Assembly: GCA_018806915.1 (NCBI GenBank)
Contig: JAGKQI010000093.1
Coordinates: forward strand, 1,550,001-1,614,000
DNA from: Phytophthora colocasiae
Taxonomy: Eukaryota > Oomycota > Peronosporomycetes > Peronosporales > Peronosporaceae
Length of the DNA: 64,000 bases
Reading direction: 5' to 3'
The position numbers and the translations under genes are program-made. Within the stretch, counting starts at the first letter, position 1; each line of letters begins with the position of its first letter. Shown in pieces: positions 32,502 through 44,400 of the stretch. The notes beneath the pieces are model-generated. The model was given only the letters and a program-made list of their open reading frames with translations, was not told the origin of the DNA and did no database searches.

Positions 32502-33614
32502 TCAGCCATCTCCCAATCGAGCCATCATATTGTAAAGAACACAACACCCAATTGCCCAGTCAATTAAATTCGTCACTTCTTGTTTCGAGCGCAACTGGTT
32601 TCGCATCTCGCGCAGTGATGACCATCTTCCTTTAAGGACGCCAATTGCGTGCTCATTTCGCACCCGAGAAGTTGCTAAATAGCTGTTAAAAGCCGTGTTA
32701 TCTGGAAGGTCTGAAAGTGGGGACTTATACGCCAGTAATAATGTCTGCAATAATGGGTAATCAGAGTCAGCTAAAAGATACTCGCCACCAGCAAAAAACC
32801 GATGGAATTTGCGGTAAATATTCATCCGCTTTAACACATTTGAATCGGCGCATGAACCTGGACATCCACAATGCACCACAATAATACTCTTATCACTGTC
32901 ACAAACGACCTACTATGACACTGAGTATCTACAAAGAAAGCCAGGTATTAGTATTCTATTTAGCTCCGTACACGAACATGGTCATCATTTTTTTTCTGTC
33001 CCAGTAGCTGCTTCCACCAATCGCGGGGCGTTGAGCAAGGGGAATGTTGTTCCATCGATAAACCCAATACAACCCGGGAAGCCTTCAGATGTCATCACCG
33101 CTGAAATTTCTTGTGGCCTAGATCGCAACGGCCATGAGATCCACTGATAGCGCACAGCTTTGAGAGCTACTAAGACTCGAGTAGTATAGACGACGACCGA
33201 TCCAGCAGCGATATTAAATTTCCTGTGAAATTCTCCAACACTGGCTGTATTTCCATTTGCACCGAGACGTGCAAGAGCAACGGCAAGCTGCACGCACACC
33301 GGTCGCTGCTTGTGTGGCCCAGTTGTACCTTCTGGGTGGAAAACGCCATTACCACTTATATAGTCATGCAGAGCAGGAAATGACAACTTGGAAATCCGCC
33401 GAAAATCCTTCTCAAGAAGTGCAAAAAGCTCATCAAACTTGTCTCCTCGATGTGGAGCTCCAACGCGATCGTACAAATACCTGCTAGAAGCAACAGCTAA
33501 ACAGGATACCCATAGCACTTCCATCTCGTCATCTTCATCATCGATAACTATGGCGACAGCGCAAGCTGCATCCAGGTCGCGCAGGAGCTCGCGCCGCTCG
33601 GACGTGTAGGGCAT
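32502..33614 (-). pseudogene. PIF/Harbinger transposase
   Basis: Starts MPYTSERRELLRDLDAA at 33614. The DDE_Tnp_4 (HARBI1-like) motifs are: first Asp in FPGCIGFIDGTTFPL, second in YLLADSDYPLL, Glu in RNEHAIGVLKGRW. Between the two halves lies a short intron-like gap (GTACGG to TTTGTAG, about 43 nt, with TACTAAT as branch site) and two successive TAG codons before VVCDSDKSIIVVHCG. An A run at 32990 adds a possible frame break. Catalytic residues remain but the gene is broken. It would move the element together with a Myb-like partner. Confidence 0.87.
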
Positions 33615-34102
33615 CGTGAGGGGGGGGCAAATCGAAATGATTTGAAGATTCCAAATCGAGCTGCGTCGACGCAGGTCGATTTGCAAAAGGAAATCAAACG
33701 CTGGGAAGGGTCCAAATCAGAGTGGTACACTGGCCAAATCGATCTCGATTTTGCAAACATTGACCGCGACAAAAACACATGCCGATTTGCCAATATTGAC
33801 ACCCCCTAATGTTCGAATTGAAAACTGGGAAGCGAAGAATCACCCTTAAGGCAAGTTTTGAAGCTGTTACCGCAGTTAGAATGGCTGAGGAGAGCCGAGC
33901 CCAAATGAACCGCCGTATAAAGACGTTAATAGAGTTTACTAGGTTGACACCTGGTTATGCAGTTAAAAGTGGCCCGGTGAATGGGACGCTGAGTGACGTC
34001 ATGTGAACCTAAAAACCCCATTACCCAAACCCACCCACCCATCACTCTTACCAAACCCACCCACTCAGTGGGTTTTCCCGAACCCTGATGATAAGATCTT
34101 GG
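33615..34102. other. Flank between Harbinger and Merlin-A
   Basis: Contains imperfect repeats around AAATCGA and a C-rich run (CCCAAACCCACCCACCC at about 34030). No supported gene. A 65-residue ORF at 33809 has no recognisable feature. Confidence 0.4.
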
Positions 34103-34925
34103 GGCTCTCCTCAAGGACAGCTCCGTTTTTTTCTATTGTCAAATTTTAAATTTCAAATTCCGTATTTACTACAGGCAAGGACGTTACCACAAACCATTGT
34201 TTTGGAAATTTTGAGACAGAATGACGGTGATAGCTCCGTTTTTCAATGATTTTACAAAATTTCAAAAAATAGTGATACTACGTATCTGTATGCAGCGTAA
34301 GAGATAGCTCCGTTTTTCTAATCACTGGTAGACGGCGACCATTGCTTCACTCTGGCTTTTGACCTCCCCCTCGTCCTCTCTTTCCACCCCACCAGCCCCC
34401 ACCTCAAGCAGTTGACCATGTCACTGTCAACCAGCCGCCACTACGCCGAGCACAACATCGCCCACTTCTCGTTTACCTCCATATGGTGGCGACCAAGGAT
34501 GAGAAGGGCGCGTGGCAGAAAGCTGGTGTGTTGGACAAGGAGCTGCTCTGCCCTTCCTGTCAGAAGTCTATACGTCTACGCCTCCACGGCAAAACCAAGT
34601 TGTGGCGCTGCTGCCGCAAAGCGCGGCACGAAGATGGGAAGGAGGTAAGCCTGAGCTTTCTAGCTAACTCGTGGTTTTCCAACATGAAACTGTCACTTGC
34701 AGCGGTCGCTCGCATGCTGCTTGCATGGAGCATGCGAGTCTCGCTGAAAGAGGCAGCAGAGATGGTGTTCGTGGTACCTACCACGCCAGGCGACTGCTCA
34801 GATCATGAGTGGAGTAGTTCAGTTAGTAAAAAAGCACAGAGCGTAAAAGTGAAATAATTTGTTTTGTCAAATTTGAAATTTGAAATTTGACAATAGAAAA
34901 AACGGAGCTGTCCTTGAGGAGAGCC
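34103..34925 (+). mobile_element. Merlin-A: short Merlin-type element
   Basis: Terminal inverted repeats of about 60 bp start GGCTCTCCTCAAGGACAGCT at both ends. The flanks GATCTTGG (34095-34102) and GATTTTGG (34926-34933) are an 8-bp duplication with one change. At 823 bp it carries only the N-terminal part of the transposase, so it is internally deleted. Confidence 0.85.
34483..34857 (+). pseudogene. Merlin-A transposase N-terminal remnant
   Basis: A 124-residue ORF with a zinc-ribbon-like CPSC...LWRCC segment and a helical region (LSLAAVARMLLAWSMRVSL), as at the start of IS1595/Merlin transposases. The catalytic domain is absent; the last residues read into the inverted repeat. Confidence 0.7.
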
Positions 34926-35492
34926 GATTTTGGGACTGACCGTCCTCACGTGAAACCAAGAGTCCGATCCAGTACGACTGGTCCGGGTCTGTACGGGAAA
35001 CCCTGATGGTTGTGTTAGAGCCACCACCATACGTATAGTTATACTGGAACCTTGCTATTCTCACACTAGAAATGATCTGGGTACCTGCATAGCTGATTCG
35101 AGGCATCTCCGCCATTCTAATGTATGGGTCAGTCTGCTGTTCTCCAACCGAACCAAAAAAGAACGACGTCGGCGGGGTTAGAGTCTGTCGTCCTAAGGAC
35201 AGCTTTGATGTTTCTAGCGCATGATGTAATGTAAGCACCACCTACACATCACCAACCGCCGGGCACTACGATAGTATTCGCGCTTGGTAAGCAAGTTCAA
35301 GCAATTGAGGAAGATTAAAGTTTCTTTGGTTTTGACTCAATGTAAACCTCAACGCGCCTCAAGCGAATGCCGGCACTGGCGGACGAACCTCTCTTTTCTT
35401 GTTAGCATTCTCCAGTTTACATGTAACCCACAAGCCAATACTGTACAACTTACAACGTTTACTGGCCGAATCGAGTTTCACTCGCCCAAGTC
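34926..35492. other. Unassigned stretch with a minus-strand ORF
   Basis: A minus-strand frame (35241-34936) reads MAEMPRISYAGTQIISSVRI and FQYNYTYGGGSNTTIRVSRT. It looks more protein-like than random, but I do not recognise it. Part of its 3' end lies in Merlin-A, so it is cut by that insertion. Confidence 0.35.
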
Positions 35493-36071
35493 GTGACAGT
35501 TAATTCGACCCGCTTGCGTGTTTTGCGCTTCAATAGTTCTTCCATATCTGTCAAGATATGTCGACACAGGAGAGCCAAAGACTACGTCGTACGCGTCGTA
35601 CACATGAAGAAGATAATGCTCCGTTTCTCCCGACCCAAGCACCAACCGAATCGCCAAGTGCTTCAGCGACCTCCTCCACCGCAGACGTCTGACGCTAGCA
35701 TGTTGACTCAAGTGATGCAGTTCATGATGCACTCCAAGCAACAACAGCAGGCACAGATCCGAGAGATGATAGCGCAGCAAATGGCTTCCCAACAGCAGCT
35801 ACTGTCTCAATAAACCCAATCCAGGTTGCCCCAGAAGAAGAAAGGTGATCCACCAACGTTCCAGGGCATCGCATCTGAGGATCTGGAACTATGGATTTTT
35901 AGTACTGAGCAATACTTCGGAATTCGTCGATGCTACTTTTGCGAACCTCGGCACAAACTTGGTTCCGCGATTCCAAACTATCTTTGGGAACCGAGCAATC
36001 TGCTACATGGGATCTCTTCAAGATCAAGATTCGTGAGCGGTTCCGAGACTGCGATTTCCAGCAAAAAGTCC
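35493..36071 (+). pseudogene. Ty3/gypsy Gag fragment, left of Merlin-B
   Basis: PPPQTSDASMLTQVMQFMM followed by a Gln-rich helix (KQQQQAQIREMIAQQMASQQ) and, after a stop at 35811, DPPTFQGIASEDLELWIFST and FKIKIRERFRDCDFQ in three frames. This is the gypsy capsid region. It ends at the Merlin-B target duplication. No LTR or pol can be assigned to it. Confidence 0.7.
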
Positions 36072-37382
36072 GGCACTCATTTCCTTTCACCCCGCAATTT
36101 CAAAATTTAAAAAAATTGTATTTCACTTTTATATTCAGCTGAGTAGCCAGTCACTTTCCAACCCCTCTTCCAGCCAAGCCACGCGAGATCTACGACGTCA
36201 CTGACTGTGAAGACTACACTCTAGCCGTTGTAATGGCAGCCTGCCGCAGTGAGTCAACAGATATTGAGTGGTGCTACAAAGTTGGACTGCTTCCTACCAG
36301 TCGACCCTGTCCTGTGGCGAAGCCATGAAATTGGCATCGTGCCGTCGCAGGTTTGGATGCAACCACTCAGCCTGTCGCGTGGAGCGTACATGAAAAAAAG
36401 GCTCATTCTTTGAGGGTCAGGGCCTGAAGCTACATCAAGCCGTAGTGGTGCTCTTCTTCTGGTGTAAACAGGAAAAGAGCACCACTGCAATTCAAATGAC
36501 AGGCCACAGCTCCAAGACTCTGACCGATTGGTACCAGTTTTGCCGAGATATCTGCTCGACAGAAATGTTACGAGTCCCAATTCAGGTTTAAAATTTTAAT
36601 TTCTGTTATCATTTTGTGTTGGTTTAAATTTTATTTAACTTAAATAATTTTTGTTCTTGCGATGTAGGTTGGTGGACCTGGTCATACAGTAGAAATTGAC
36701 GAAACTAGCTTAAAGAAGAAGTCGAAAAACAACATGGGGACTCGCCATCCCGATTACTGGTTGTTTGGGGGCGTTGAGAGGGAAACCAACTTGTGGTTTG
36801 CCACAGTGGTGGATAATGACCGCACCAAGGCGACTTTGTCTGCCGAGATAAAGCGGTTTATTCTCCCAGGTGAATCTATATGCATGTTTGTTTTTTTTAA
36901 AACAAGATATTAACTCTCTCTACGACTAGAACGCACATCATGAGTGACATGTGGCCCTAGTACGTGTCTGGCGACGGCAGTCATAACCTTGAGAATAACC
37001 CCTACCTTGAAGGTACGGGTTATACTCACGAATGGGTGAATCACTCGAAACACTTCGTGAACCCAGAAAATGGTGCTCATACCCAACGCATTGAAGGTGC
37101 TTGGGAAGTGCGTTTGAAGCAGCGTCTTAAGGTATTTATTTTTCTGTTTTTTATCGATAACAATTTATCTAATATGTATCTTTAGGCCTTCCGTGGGTAC
37201 CCAAAAAAGTTGATGCCATCATTCATCGACGAGTGTTTGCGGAGGTTGTGGTTTTTTCCACCCCGACCATCTCCGCAGCAAGTATTCAAAGGTCTTGTAG
37301 AAGTGATCAGGAACAAGTACAACTAAAAGTGAAATACAATTTTTTTAAATTTGAAATTGCGGGGTGAAAGGAAATGAGTGCC
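36072..37382 (+). mobile_element. Merlin-B: Merlin-type element with perfect 8-bp duplication
   Basis: Terminal inverted repeats of about 60 bp start GGCACTCATTTCCTTTCACC at both ends with one indel. The duplication AAAAGTCC is identical at 36064-36071 and 37383-37390. The single gene inside encodes a Merlin (IS1016/IS1595-like) transposase. The host sequence is gypsy gag. Confidence 0.95.
36233..37326 (+). pseudogene. Merlin-B transposase
   Basis: Starts MAACRSESTDIEWCYKVGLL. An N-terminal zinc ribbon can be traced (PCP, then RFGCNHSACRVE) with a frame break near 36325. The catalytic domain begins VGGPGHTVEIDETSLKKKSK, with the first Asp in EIDET, the second in IMSDMW and the Glu in [11 protein letters not shown]. 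It ends EVIRNKYN. Three short introns fit: 36586-36667, 36870-36929 and 37132-37185, all GT-AG. A missing base before IMSDMW and a TAG right after MWP disable it. Confidence 0.9.
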
Positions 37383-37390
37383 AAAAGTCC

Positions 37391-38142
37391 TCACGAAGTC
37401 TTAAGACTCCAGCCAGGAGGAGCAACGGTGCTGTGTTCAGTGAAGCATTACCCAAATCGTGATTGTAAAATGTCGAAGAAGCTTGTGCAGCCGGACAGAT
37501 GGAGAAACGTATGAAGCGCACTGTCGTACAGTTCATTGCGTGTTACGCAAACTATGTTACCAGCCGGCGCACAGAATATAACACTTCGGATAGCTCTGGA
37601 CTGCTTCCATTAAATTGTCAGACGGTAGGAAGCTAATGCGAGCGCACGGATCTCGGAAAGTTTGTTTGTGCAATCTTCATTTTGCTGTCGGAGTTTGTTC
37701 TCTTCACCTCATTCTACATTGTGCGCCAAGAGGCGCAAACGCAAGACATCCAACTACCCAGACGACTGGGATATCGTCGAGGAGACCGAGGATCCAGATC
37801 TCCTTCCTCCTCCGCTCGAGACTATCGGCGAGACAGAAGACTCCGACTGCCAGGAGGAAAGAAGACGGAAGACAACGAGACCGTTGTCGTCTCAGTAGAG
37901 CTGTCTCCGTTCCCGATTGCATCTTAAGAACTCTCACCGCATGACTTGTGCTGGTAGGGGCTCAACAAGAATACACGACAAAGTTCCTGCACCTGCTCTC
38001 GCAGCTCGACGAGGAACTACCAGAACCGGTCAAACGCTGGATGTATCAGCGCAATTTACGCTCTGAACTCTCTTCTGTCTTCCATATCCTCTACGGCTTA
38101 CAATATTTAATCTGGTTAAGTAATATGAGACAGAGGGAGTAG
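37391..38142 (+). pseudogene. Ty3/gypsy Gag fragments, right of Merlin-B
   Basis: Capsid sequence resumes after the duplication in broken frame and is clear at 37950-38030: AQQEYTTKFLHLLSQLDEEL, then VKRWMYQRNLRSE. Between the two, 37600-37930 holds an unrelated basic-then-acidic ORF (KRRKRKTSNYPDDWDIVEE) of unknown origin that may be another insertion. Confidence 0.55.
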
Positions 38143-39949
38143 TGACATGATGTTAATTCCGATTTTCGAGCGACAGGTGGATATTACGTTACGATGTGAT
38201 TGGTTATACTATGGGTTATAAGCGAAAGGGACTTTGGGACGCGGCCGCACCCGTGCGACATCTGTGGAAGATTGTGGATAAACCTTCGCCTGACTGTAAA
38301 GGGGCCCAAAGGACCAGAAGTGTACTTCAGAGTGTGCACAACTCTGAAGGTCAACTACACTCTGTCTGGTCACCGGACTTTCCCCGACGATGAGTGCCTA
38401 AGTTCTGGCGGAAAGTCTCTCAGAAGAACGTATCTCTGAGAGACCTCATCCCGTTACCGTCCAGCGCGACGATGGATGGTTCAAGGATTCACAATATATA
38501 CCCACAGAGACCAAGTATCGCGCGCCGGACGCCGCGCACCCGCGCAACCCTCAGGATCTTCATATACGTTGAAGCATTAGTGCTCCGTACTCTGGTTTCT
38601 TACTCAAGACTCTGGTATCTCTAACTCTGAGTGACTAAGACTCTGAAAACCAAGTTATATCAGACTCTGAAAACCAGGATACCAGACCCTGAAACCACCG
38701 AAGATTCAAGACCATACTGAAACCAAGTGAACCCAAGTTCAAGTCACGCATTCAAGTGATTACTGACCTGCACATCCCCCGTAATGACGTCTCTACCTGT
38801 CAACCCATCGAGATCGGCTGCACAGACTGCATACTGAGACCAAGTCAAAGTACCAGATGTATACAAAGACCAAGAGTACCTGAGATATGAAGACTGACTG
38901 CATAAAGGACGCAAAAGACGACAAGAAGGAGAGAGTTACCAGAGATATATGATAGTTATGAGGAAGATAAACGATAAACAGAGTTCAATTTGCTTGCTAC
39001 TGCACAAGTCCGCTTGAGAGGTATCCAAGCCACTGCGTCATCACGTACGTCGTGTGATCTCCACCAAATTCAATCCCCTTAGGTGGAGATCAGGTAACGT
39101 AGAGACCTGAAAGGACCCGCCTATTCCATATCCTAGTTGGGTCGTTTGTTTTGTCTCTAGCGGTAGCCCATTTCATATTGCTCGTTTGGACAGGCTCTGG
39201 AAACTAGACAGTCGTTTTCAGAGTGCAAGGTAGACTGTTGTATATAGCCGATTGTATTGGTTCATATTTTCCCTCTATATTAGAGGGTGGTGCGCGAACG
39301 TAAAGGGATACCAGACAGACCAGGTGTCTGGTAGTAAGTCCCTAGTTGACCTGGAGTGTTAGCCCACCGTTCAAGGGCCTAGAAAGAATAAGAACGGCTG
39401 TATATATTTGTATATTTTCGAACTCAGTATATTGGTTGTTTATCTCTGAAAGTCAGGCATCTCGGTTCTGGATTTGTGATATTCAAACACCGATTTCAGA
39501 CTTTCTCTGGTACATTAACCTCTTTTCGACCGCCGACTTCCTGGAAACCATCTTGGTTCCCAGAGATTCCGACTCCCGAACGCTCCTGGAAGGATTTCCT
39601 GAATACCGACACCAGACTCCAAGGGAACCCCAACTTCTCTTCACAACACACTCTCAGACTCCGGCGAGGGTCATATTTCCGAAGACAACGAACCCACGAG
39701 GATACCGCAAGGTACCACACGCCAACCTACCGTTGTGCGGCTCTGAAAACCCTTTTTCAGTAGTCGTATAACTAGGGTTCACTATACGCCCCCTGCTCCG
39801 CGACCAAAGTTTCACCGACTTCGCGACAGTAGCTTTTATGAAAAGATATAACCAACGTCCTTCATTTATTTTTGAAATGTACCAATCAAACTGTGAAACC
39901 CGGTGTGTGTTAAAATAGGATTTCTGCGTTTGCTAAATTAGGATGAGCC
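38143..39949. other. Repeat-derived, no gene recognised
   Basis: About 38580-38760 is a degenerate direct repeat of a unit near ACTCTGAAAACCAAG. The part at 39100-39780 has LTR-like features (TGTTAGCCCACCG at 39358, TATATATTTG further on) but no second copy lies in the window. The small ORFs here look like chance. Confidence 0.4.
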
Positions 39950-41430
39950 TTTTGTGGCAGTTTGCGAGTTTATCTCGCGTCCTGCCTCCAACTATGAGCG
40001 TCTACAACTTCGACAGTACTATCCCTCACAAGTTTCTCTCTTTGAACAACGCGAACGAGACGAGGACAATTAACATGCGAAAGACGGTCGTTTTGTGTTC
40101 TTGCTTGTCGGGATTGCAATAATTCGTCAAGAAACGATATTCTGCTTTGTCGTCAGTGTGAACTGCCATGACTGCGTCGTCTCTACAATCGTGCTCCGAC
40201 GACAGTTCAAAAACCACACGCTTATCAGATACATCTTCACCTACACTGCTACACCTTTCTCCTCGAAACTACGGGTGTACACAGATCTCAGCTTTCGAAC
40301 AAGAAATGACCGGGCATAAATATGGCTATCAATTCTGTTGTTTTTAGTACGAGTTTGATGGAGAAGCCGGCAAGGCTTTTTTATTCGAATTTATCTTCTC
40401 GTCTCGCCGGCTTCTTCGTAACATGCACAACGTCATTCGATCTCAAGATATAGAAGGGGTCGTCGGAGCTACAGACGGCACTTACAAGCTGGACTTCAGT
40501 ACGTTTGGTGTTCTTTTTATATTTATTAATTGTACTAATCTAGTGTTTGTGCGATTTTTATAGATAAATGGACTTTAGCGTGCTTCGGATCTTCGGTGGG
40601 CGTGTACGATCTCATATCTTACGGTCAACACTTCGAACGGTGGATGTACGTGTTCGTTCGCACGGAACATGTATATGCGTACAAACTGATGTTCATCACC
40701 GCCGTTCAGTTTGCGAGTTCGCATTTTGGGTCGACTTTATCCTTTAAGTTTGGTATTCAAGACCACATTTTCAGCAGTATGGTATGGCATCCTCACTTCG
40801 CGTGAAAGGCTTTTGAGAAGCTAAAACTGCTCAAGCACTCGATATTTTTCCTTGAAACCATTGCTGACCACATTAAACAACTTGAAAGCGCAAGGTCTGT
40901 GGATCAGTTCGCAAAAATGGTCAAGAGAATGATGAGGTACTGGATTTTAAAGGAGAAAAACGATTACACGGCTTGGCTTGAAGGGCAGTATCTAACGGAT
41001 CCGTGGAGGCGATGGCACGCTACGTCTGCGAAACCCAGCATCACGGATTTCAGAATCCACGAGTCGCACCACAAAGCTTTGAAGCTTGTATGTGTCCCTC
41101 ATTTAAGAGCGACAACCTCTGTGGTCCTGAACGAGACTCTCCCGGCTATATTAATTCTCGACCACGACGAACCTCTCATTGTGCATATTCTATTTTCTAG
41201 ATACGAATCTAATTTTTGAGGGGGCTAAATTGATATTGAAAGACCCGATTCCCAGTGAAATGGTATCCAAGGCACGAATTCGGAAGGGAAAACGCAACCA
41301 TTTCACAGTGTTCGATCCTGATACAACTACAATAACATATGTGGCCTACAATGCATGGGATTACTTCGAAAATCACTCCCGGGTTAGATGTCAACGAAAC
41401 TCGAGCAAGACGGTAAGATCGTAATTGTAG
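39950..41430 (+). pseudogene. MULE-A: Mutator-like transposase
   Basis: The catalytic part starts about 40348: EGVVGATDGTYKLDF with the first Asp, then after a short intron-like gap WTLACFGSSV, MYVFVRTEHVYAYKLMF, LSFKFGIQDHIFSS with the second Asp, and RIHESHHKALKLVC with the Glu, followed by RATTSVVLNETLP. Stops and frame breaks, for example after WHPHFA at 40803, show decay. A possible zinc-binding N-terminus (CNN, ILLCRQC) is visible near 40100-40160 in one frame. No terminal repeats were found. Confidence 0.75.
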
Positions 41431-41936
41431 TGTTGTAGATTAATTGGAGTTCACAGTGACGTGTTCGAGCAGATATGTCGACTCAAAAGCCGGAAAGTTC
41501 AGGATGGGGTCCAACGTACCCGATATCGAGCTCTAGTATTTGGAGATAAACATTCTTGAGGCAGCTCGAGAAACGAATTTTCTCTCCGAGTGAGACCGAC
41601 TCTGACCACTGACGATGTGCGTTGACAGAATCAATATTTTTAGTATTTATGTAACTAACATGTTGGTGTTTTGGCGGATCAAAAAGATACGAGCCGCTCC
41701 ACGAGCACTGAGGCCCTAGCCATCGTACTTTACCGTCTTGCCTATCCTGTCCGGTATGTTAGCATGATTCGATTGTTCGGCCGCTCAAAGCCGTCGCTTT
41801 GTCGACTCTACGTTACAACTATCGACCTCCTCTTCGATAGGTGGGGAACCCACTTGTACATGCCTCGTGAATTGGCCGCGCTCCTTGAGCTGCAACTCAT
41901 GACCCGTGTCCTCGTGTAACGCCGCTAGAACAGCGT
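41431..41936. other. Intergenic, no supported gene
   Basis: An 82-residue plus-strand ORF at 41671 shows no recognisable feature. Confidence 0.35.
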
Positions 41937-42756
41937 CTAGACGACCTTTTTCGGTGTTGGCGGCTTGTCCGCGTTGCCGGTGCGCTTGCCAAGCGCCTTC
42001 ATCGCCTTCTCCCGAGCAAGCGCACCAGCAGCGACCTCCGCCTCCTTCTTCTTCTTCACTTCTTCCGATTTGGCCTCCTCAGCTTGTCTGTGGTCGTTCA
42101 CCATCGCTGAAAGCTCGGAGCTGGCGCTTCTCAGTGTATGCCTCGGAGACACCGGAGGCCCTAGCGGACACCTTGTCGTCGTCCTCGTGCTTTTCAAGAA
42201 GAGTTGAGAATCCGTTCAAGACCTTTTTTCCGTCCAACTTCGGCCTGTCAAAGCCTGTTACGCCAGTAATATTCACTGCGAGTGCATTCCATGCCCCCAT
42301 CACCTTGTCATGTGGAGCTTTGAACGGCGTGTCGGCAGCAACTTGGCGCAGCAACACCAAGTCCTCATCCTCGGTCCAGTTCTTCTTCACCATATTCCAG
42401 TCCGCGGCTCCTTGTGAGCTGCTGACTCGATCCGTACAATTCCGTTTTTCCACGGACAGTTTCCGTACATGTAACGACTTTTGGAGGTTTTGCTTTTTCT
42501 TTGTAACCGTCCCGGACACGGGTGCGGAATCCAGATTTAGAAACCTCTCTATTGAATGTAGGCTCATCTCTGAGCGCGGCACGATTTCAACGCTGCTATC
42601 GTTGGTGCCAATAATGGCCAAACTGCCAGACGAGATCTGAAAGATACGAGACTTGACTATCCAAATTGAGCCATTTGCACAGTAAATTGCAGCAAGCAAA
42701 TACACGTCGAAGACAACAGCGCTACTATACATCCGAGGAGAAGTATTGTGAACCAC
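41937..42756 (-). pseudogene. Myb/SANT-like DNA-binding protein
   Basis: KKNWTEDEDLVLLRQVAADT begins a Myb/SANT-like helical domain, with the later tryptophan in KVMGAWNALA and the block FDRPKLDGKKVLNGFSTLLE. One frame break near 42110 separates it from a charged coiled-coil tail: EAKSEEVKKKKEAEVAAGAL, ending PPTPKKVV. The first ~100 residues of the upstream ORF have no domain and may be leader or intron. Such ORFs often accompany DNA transposons; an independent host regulator cannot be excluded. Confidence 0.65.
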
Positions 42757-44400
42757 TCGATCTTTGGTTAAATTTTAGAGCACTCGGCAAAGGTCTCATG
42801 TTGTAAGGTAAATCAAGAAGTGGATCTAAGAACTTGTATTGCAAGGATGGTACAAATGAAAAAGTGTAGCTAGCAAAAGTGCAACTACTAGCCAAACAGT
42901 TCCTTGCTGGAGGATCTGGACGACTGGAGCTGAAGGAGTGAAATCTGCATCGAAGTATGGAGGAGTAAGGCCCGTTCTGGATGGAAGCCACGCAGAGCAG
43001 GTCGAGGCGGTTGGAAGGCTGGTCGAGACTGGAAGTCACGCAGAGCTGATCGAGCCTACCATTTTCGAGTGGGTGTCCTATTGCGTCGTCGACTGAAACA
43101 GGTGCACGAAGGGGTTGGCTTTACTGTCAGCCAGTCGCGGGGTTGCGCACTCGTCAGGTAGTGAATACACGCCGCGCAGCTCACACAGAGCGTCATGAAC
43201 TAGTGGTAGATATTTTGTGTTGAAGACAAAGGTCTCCGTCGTTCGTGCTGGGAATTGTGTTACAAGTGGACGTACAAACCCGAGTTTGGTCAGCTTTGCA
43301 AGTAGTAGTTGCTCGGCTTTCTTTGTGTCTTCGATCGCCATTTTCAACCCGAAGAGAAACTTGCTGCAAAATCACCTCGAAACGATTTATGTTTCGCTAA
43401 CCTTCATGACGAAGAAGGGGCCGTCAGACACCCGTGGTAGTTTTGGTAGCTCCGCAATTCAACACGTATACCCCAACAGTATTAGCTGGTGAGTCTCGTA
43501 CAAAACCCTCAACGTGTGCCCCGTTGTACTTAACGTCCTTCTCCTTTTTTCTCGCCAATTTGCCAAACAAATTCTTGTACAAGTCCAAAACCAAGAAGAA
43601 TCGCATATTCGATTCGTAGTTTTTTGCCAGAATTGCTTGTTATCGGATCCGTAGTTCCGTGACGATCCACCACTAGCTCTCCATGGAAGTGGTTCTTTAC
43701 AACTGCTGCCAGCCCCCGTGGTCCATTGCGAACGAAGGGTACACCTTCGTGGAATTTTACCGATAGGAAAACTTGAGGGAAAAAAATATTTTCGTGCTAA
43801 TGCCAGATGGTTCGCAAGCAAACCAAGCAAAATCAAGTAATCAATATATAAATCTCTCTCTGCTTCCCGGTCTTGCCTCTTAGTGCAAGCTCCTGCACTG
43901 CTATGACCCTTGCCTCCCTTCCTGTAAACTCGATTATCCACGTATATCTACCCTTACGATTCGACCAAGAGGCAACAGTACCTTGTACATTCTGTACGTC
44001 ACCATCCGTCGAAAACTGTAGCTACGAGATTGTCGACAGCGTAGAACGTAGTTGGTAAAGCGTTACTGTCGGGTGCTCGATCCAAAGCATGCAACTTGTC
44101 AATGCAGGAGGGAGAGGCCCTTTCAAAAAAAGATATGTCAAAAACAAAACCCTTAAGTTCGCATTGCTGCTTGTGAACCATCCGAATTGCTTGAAAGGTC
44201 ACCATGAAACGGATTTGCTTGGTAAAAAAACTTTTCTTGCTTGAAAACAATCCACACCCGAAAACTTGCTCAACGTCGCGTAGCAGCCCGTGCTCGACTA
44301 TATTCCGAGTGTTCCACTTGGAATATTCCTGCCCTCCTCGTTGCATTGCGTTCATTGCGGTAAAACAAGGAATGGCATCCACTTAGGCATGTACGGCATC
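42757..44400 (-). other. Decayed, unrecognised minus-strand coding remnants
   Basis: Fragments that look like former protein are 44382-43999 (KGFVFDISFFERASPSCIDK, FYAVDNLVATVFD), a segment near 43760-43640 reading GVPFVRNGPRGLAAVVKNHF in one frame, and 43347-43078 (LLLAKLTKLGFVRPL, FVFNTKYLPLVHDAL). They may be parts of one gene. I do not recognise the family. Confidence 0.35.

Noticed and set aside
31600..33800. Terminal inverted repeats and duplication of the Harbinger element
   Set aside because: GGGGGTGTCAATA (right end, minus) and AGGGGGCGATAGTA near 31605 share only about 9 of 13 bases, and the 3-bp flanks differ (TCA, TAA).
34020..34080. C-rich run CCCAAACCCACCCACCC as telomere-like repeat
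   Set aside because: The units are irregular and do not match the TTTAGGG-type repeat; it is short and internal.
39356..39780. Complete LTR starting TGTTAGCCCACCG
   Set aside because: No second copy in the window, no clear end, primer site or purine tract.
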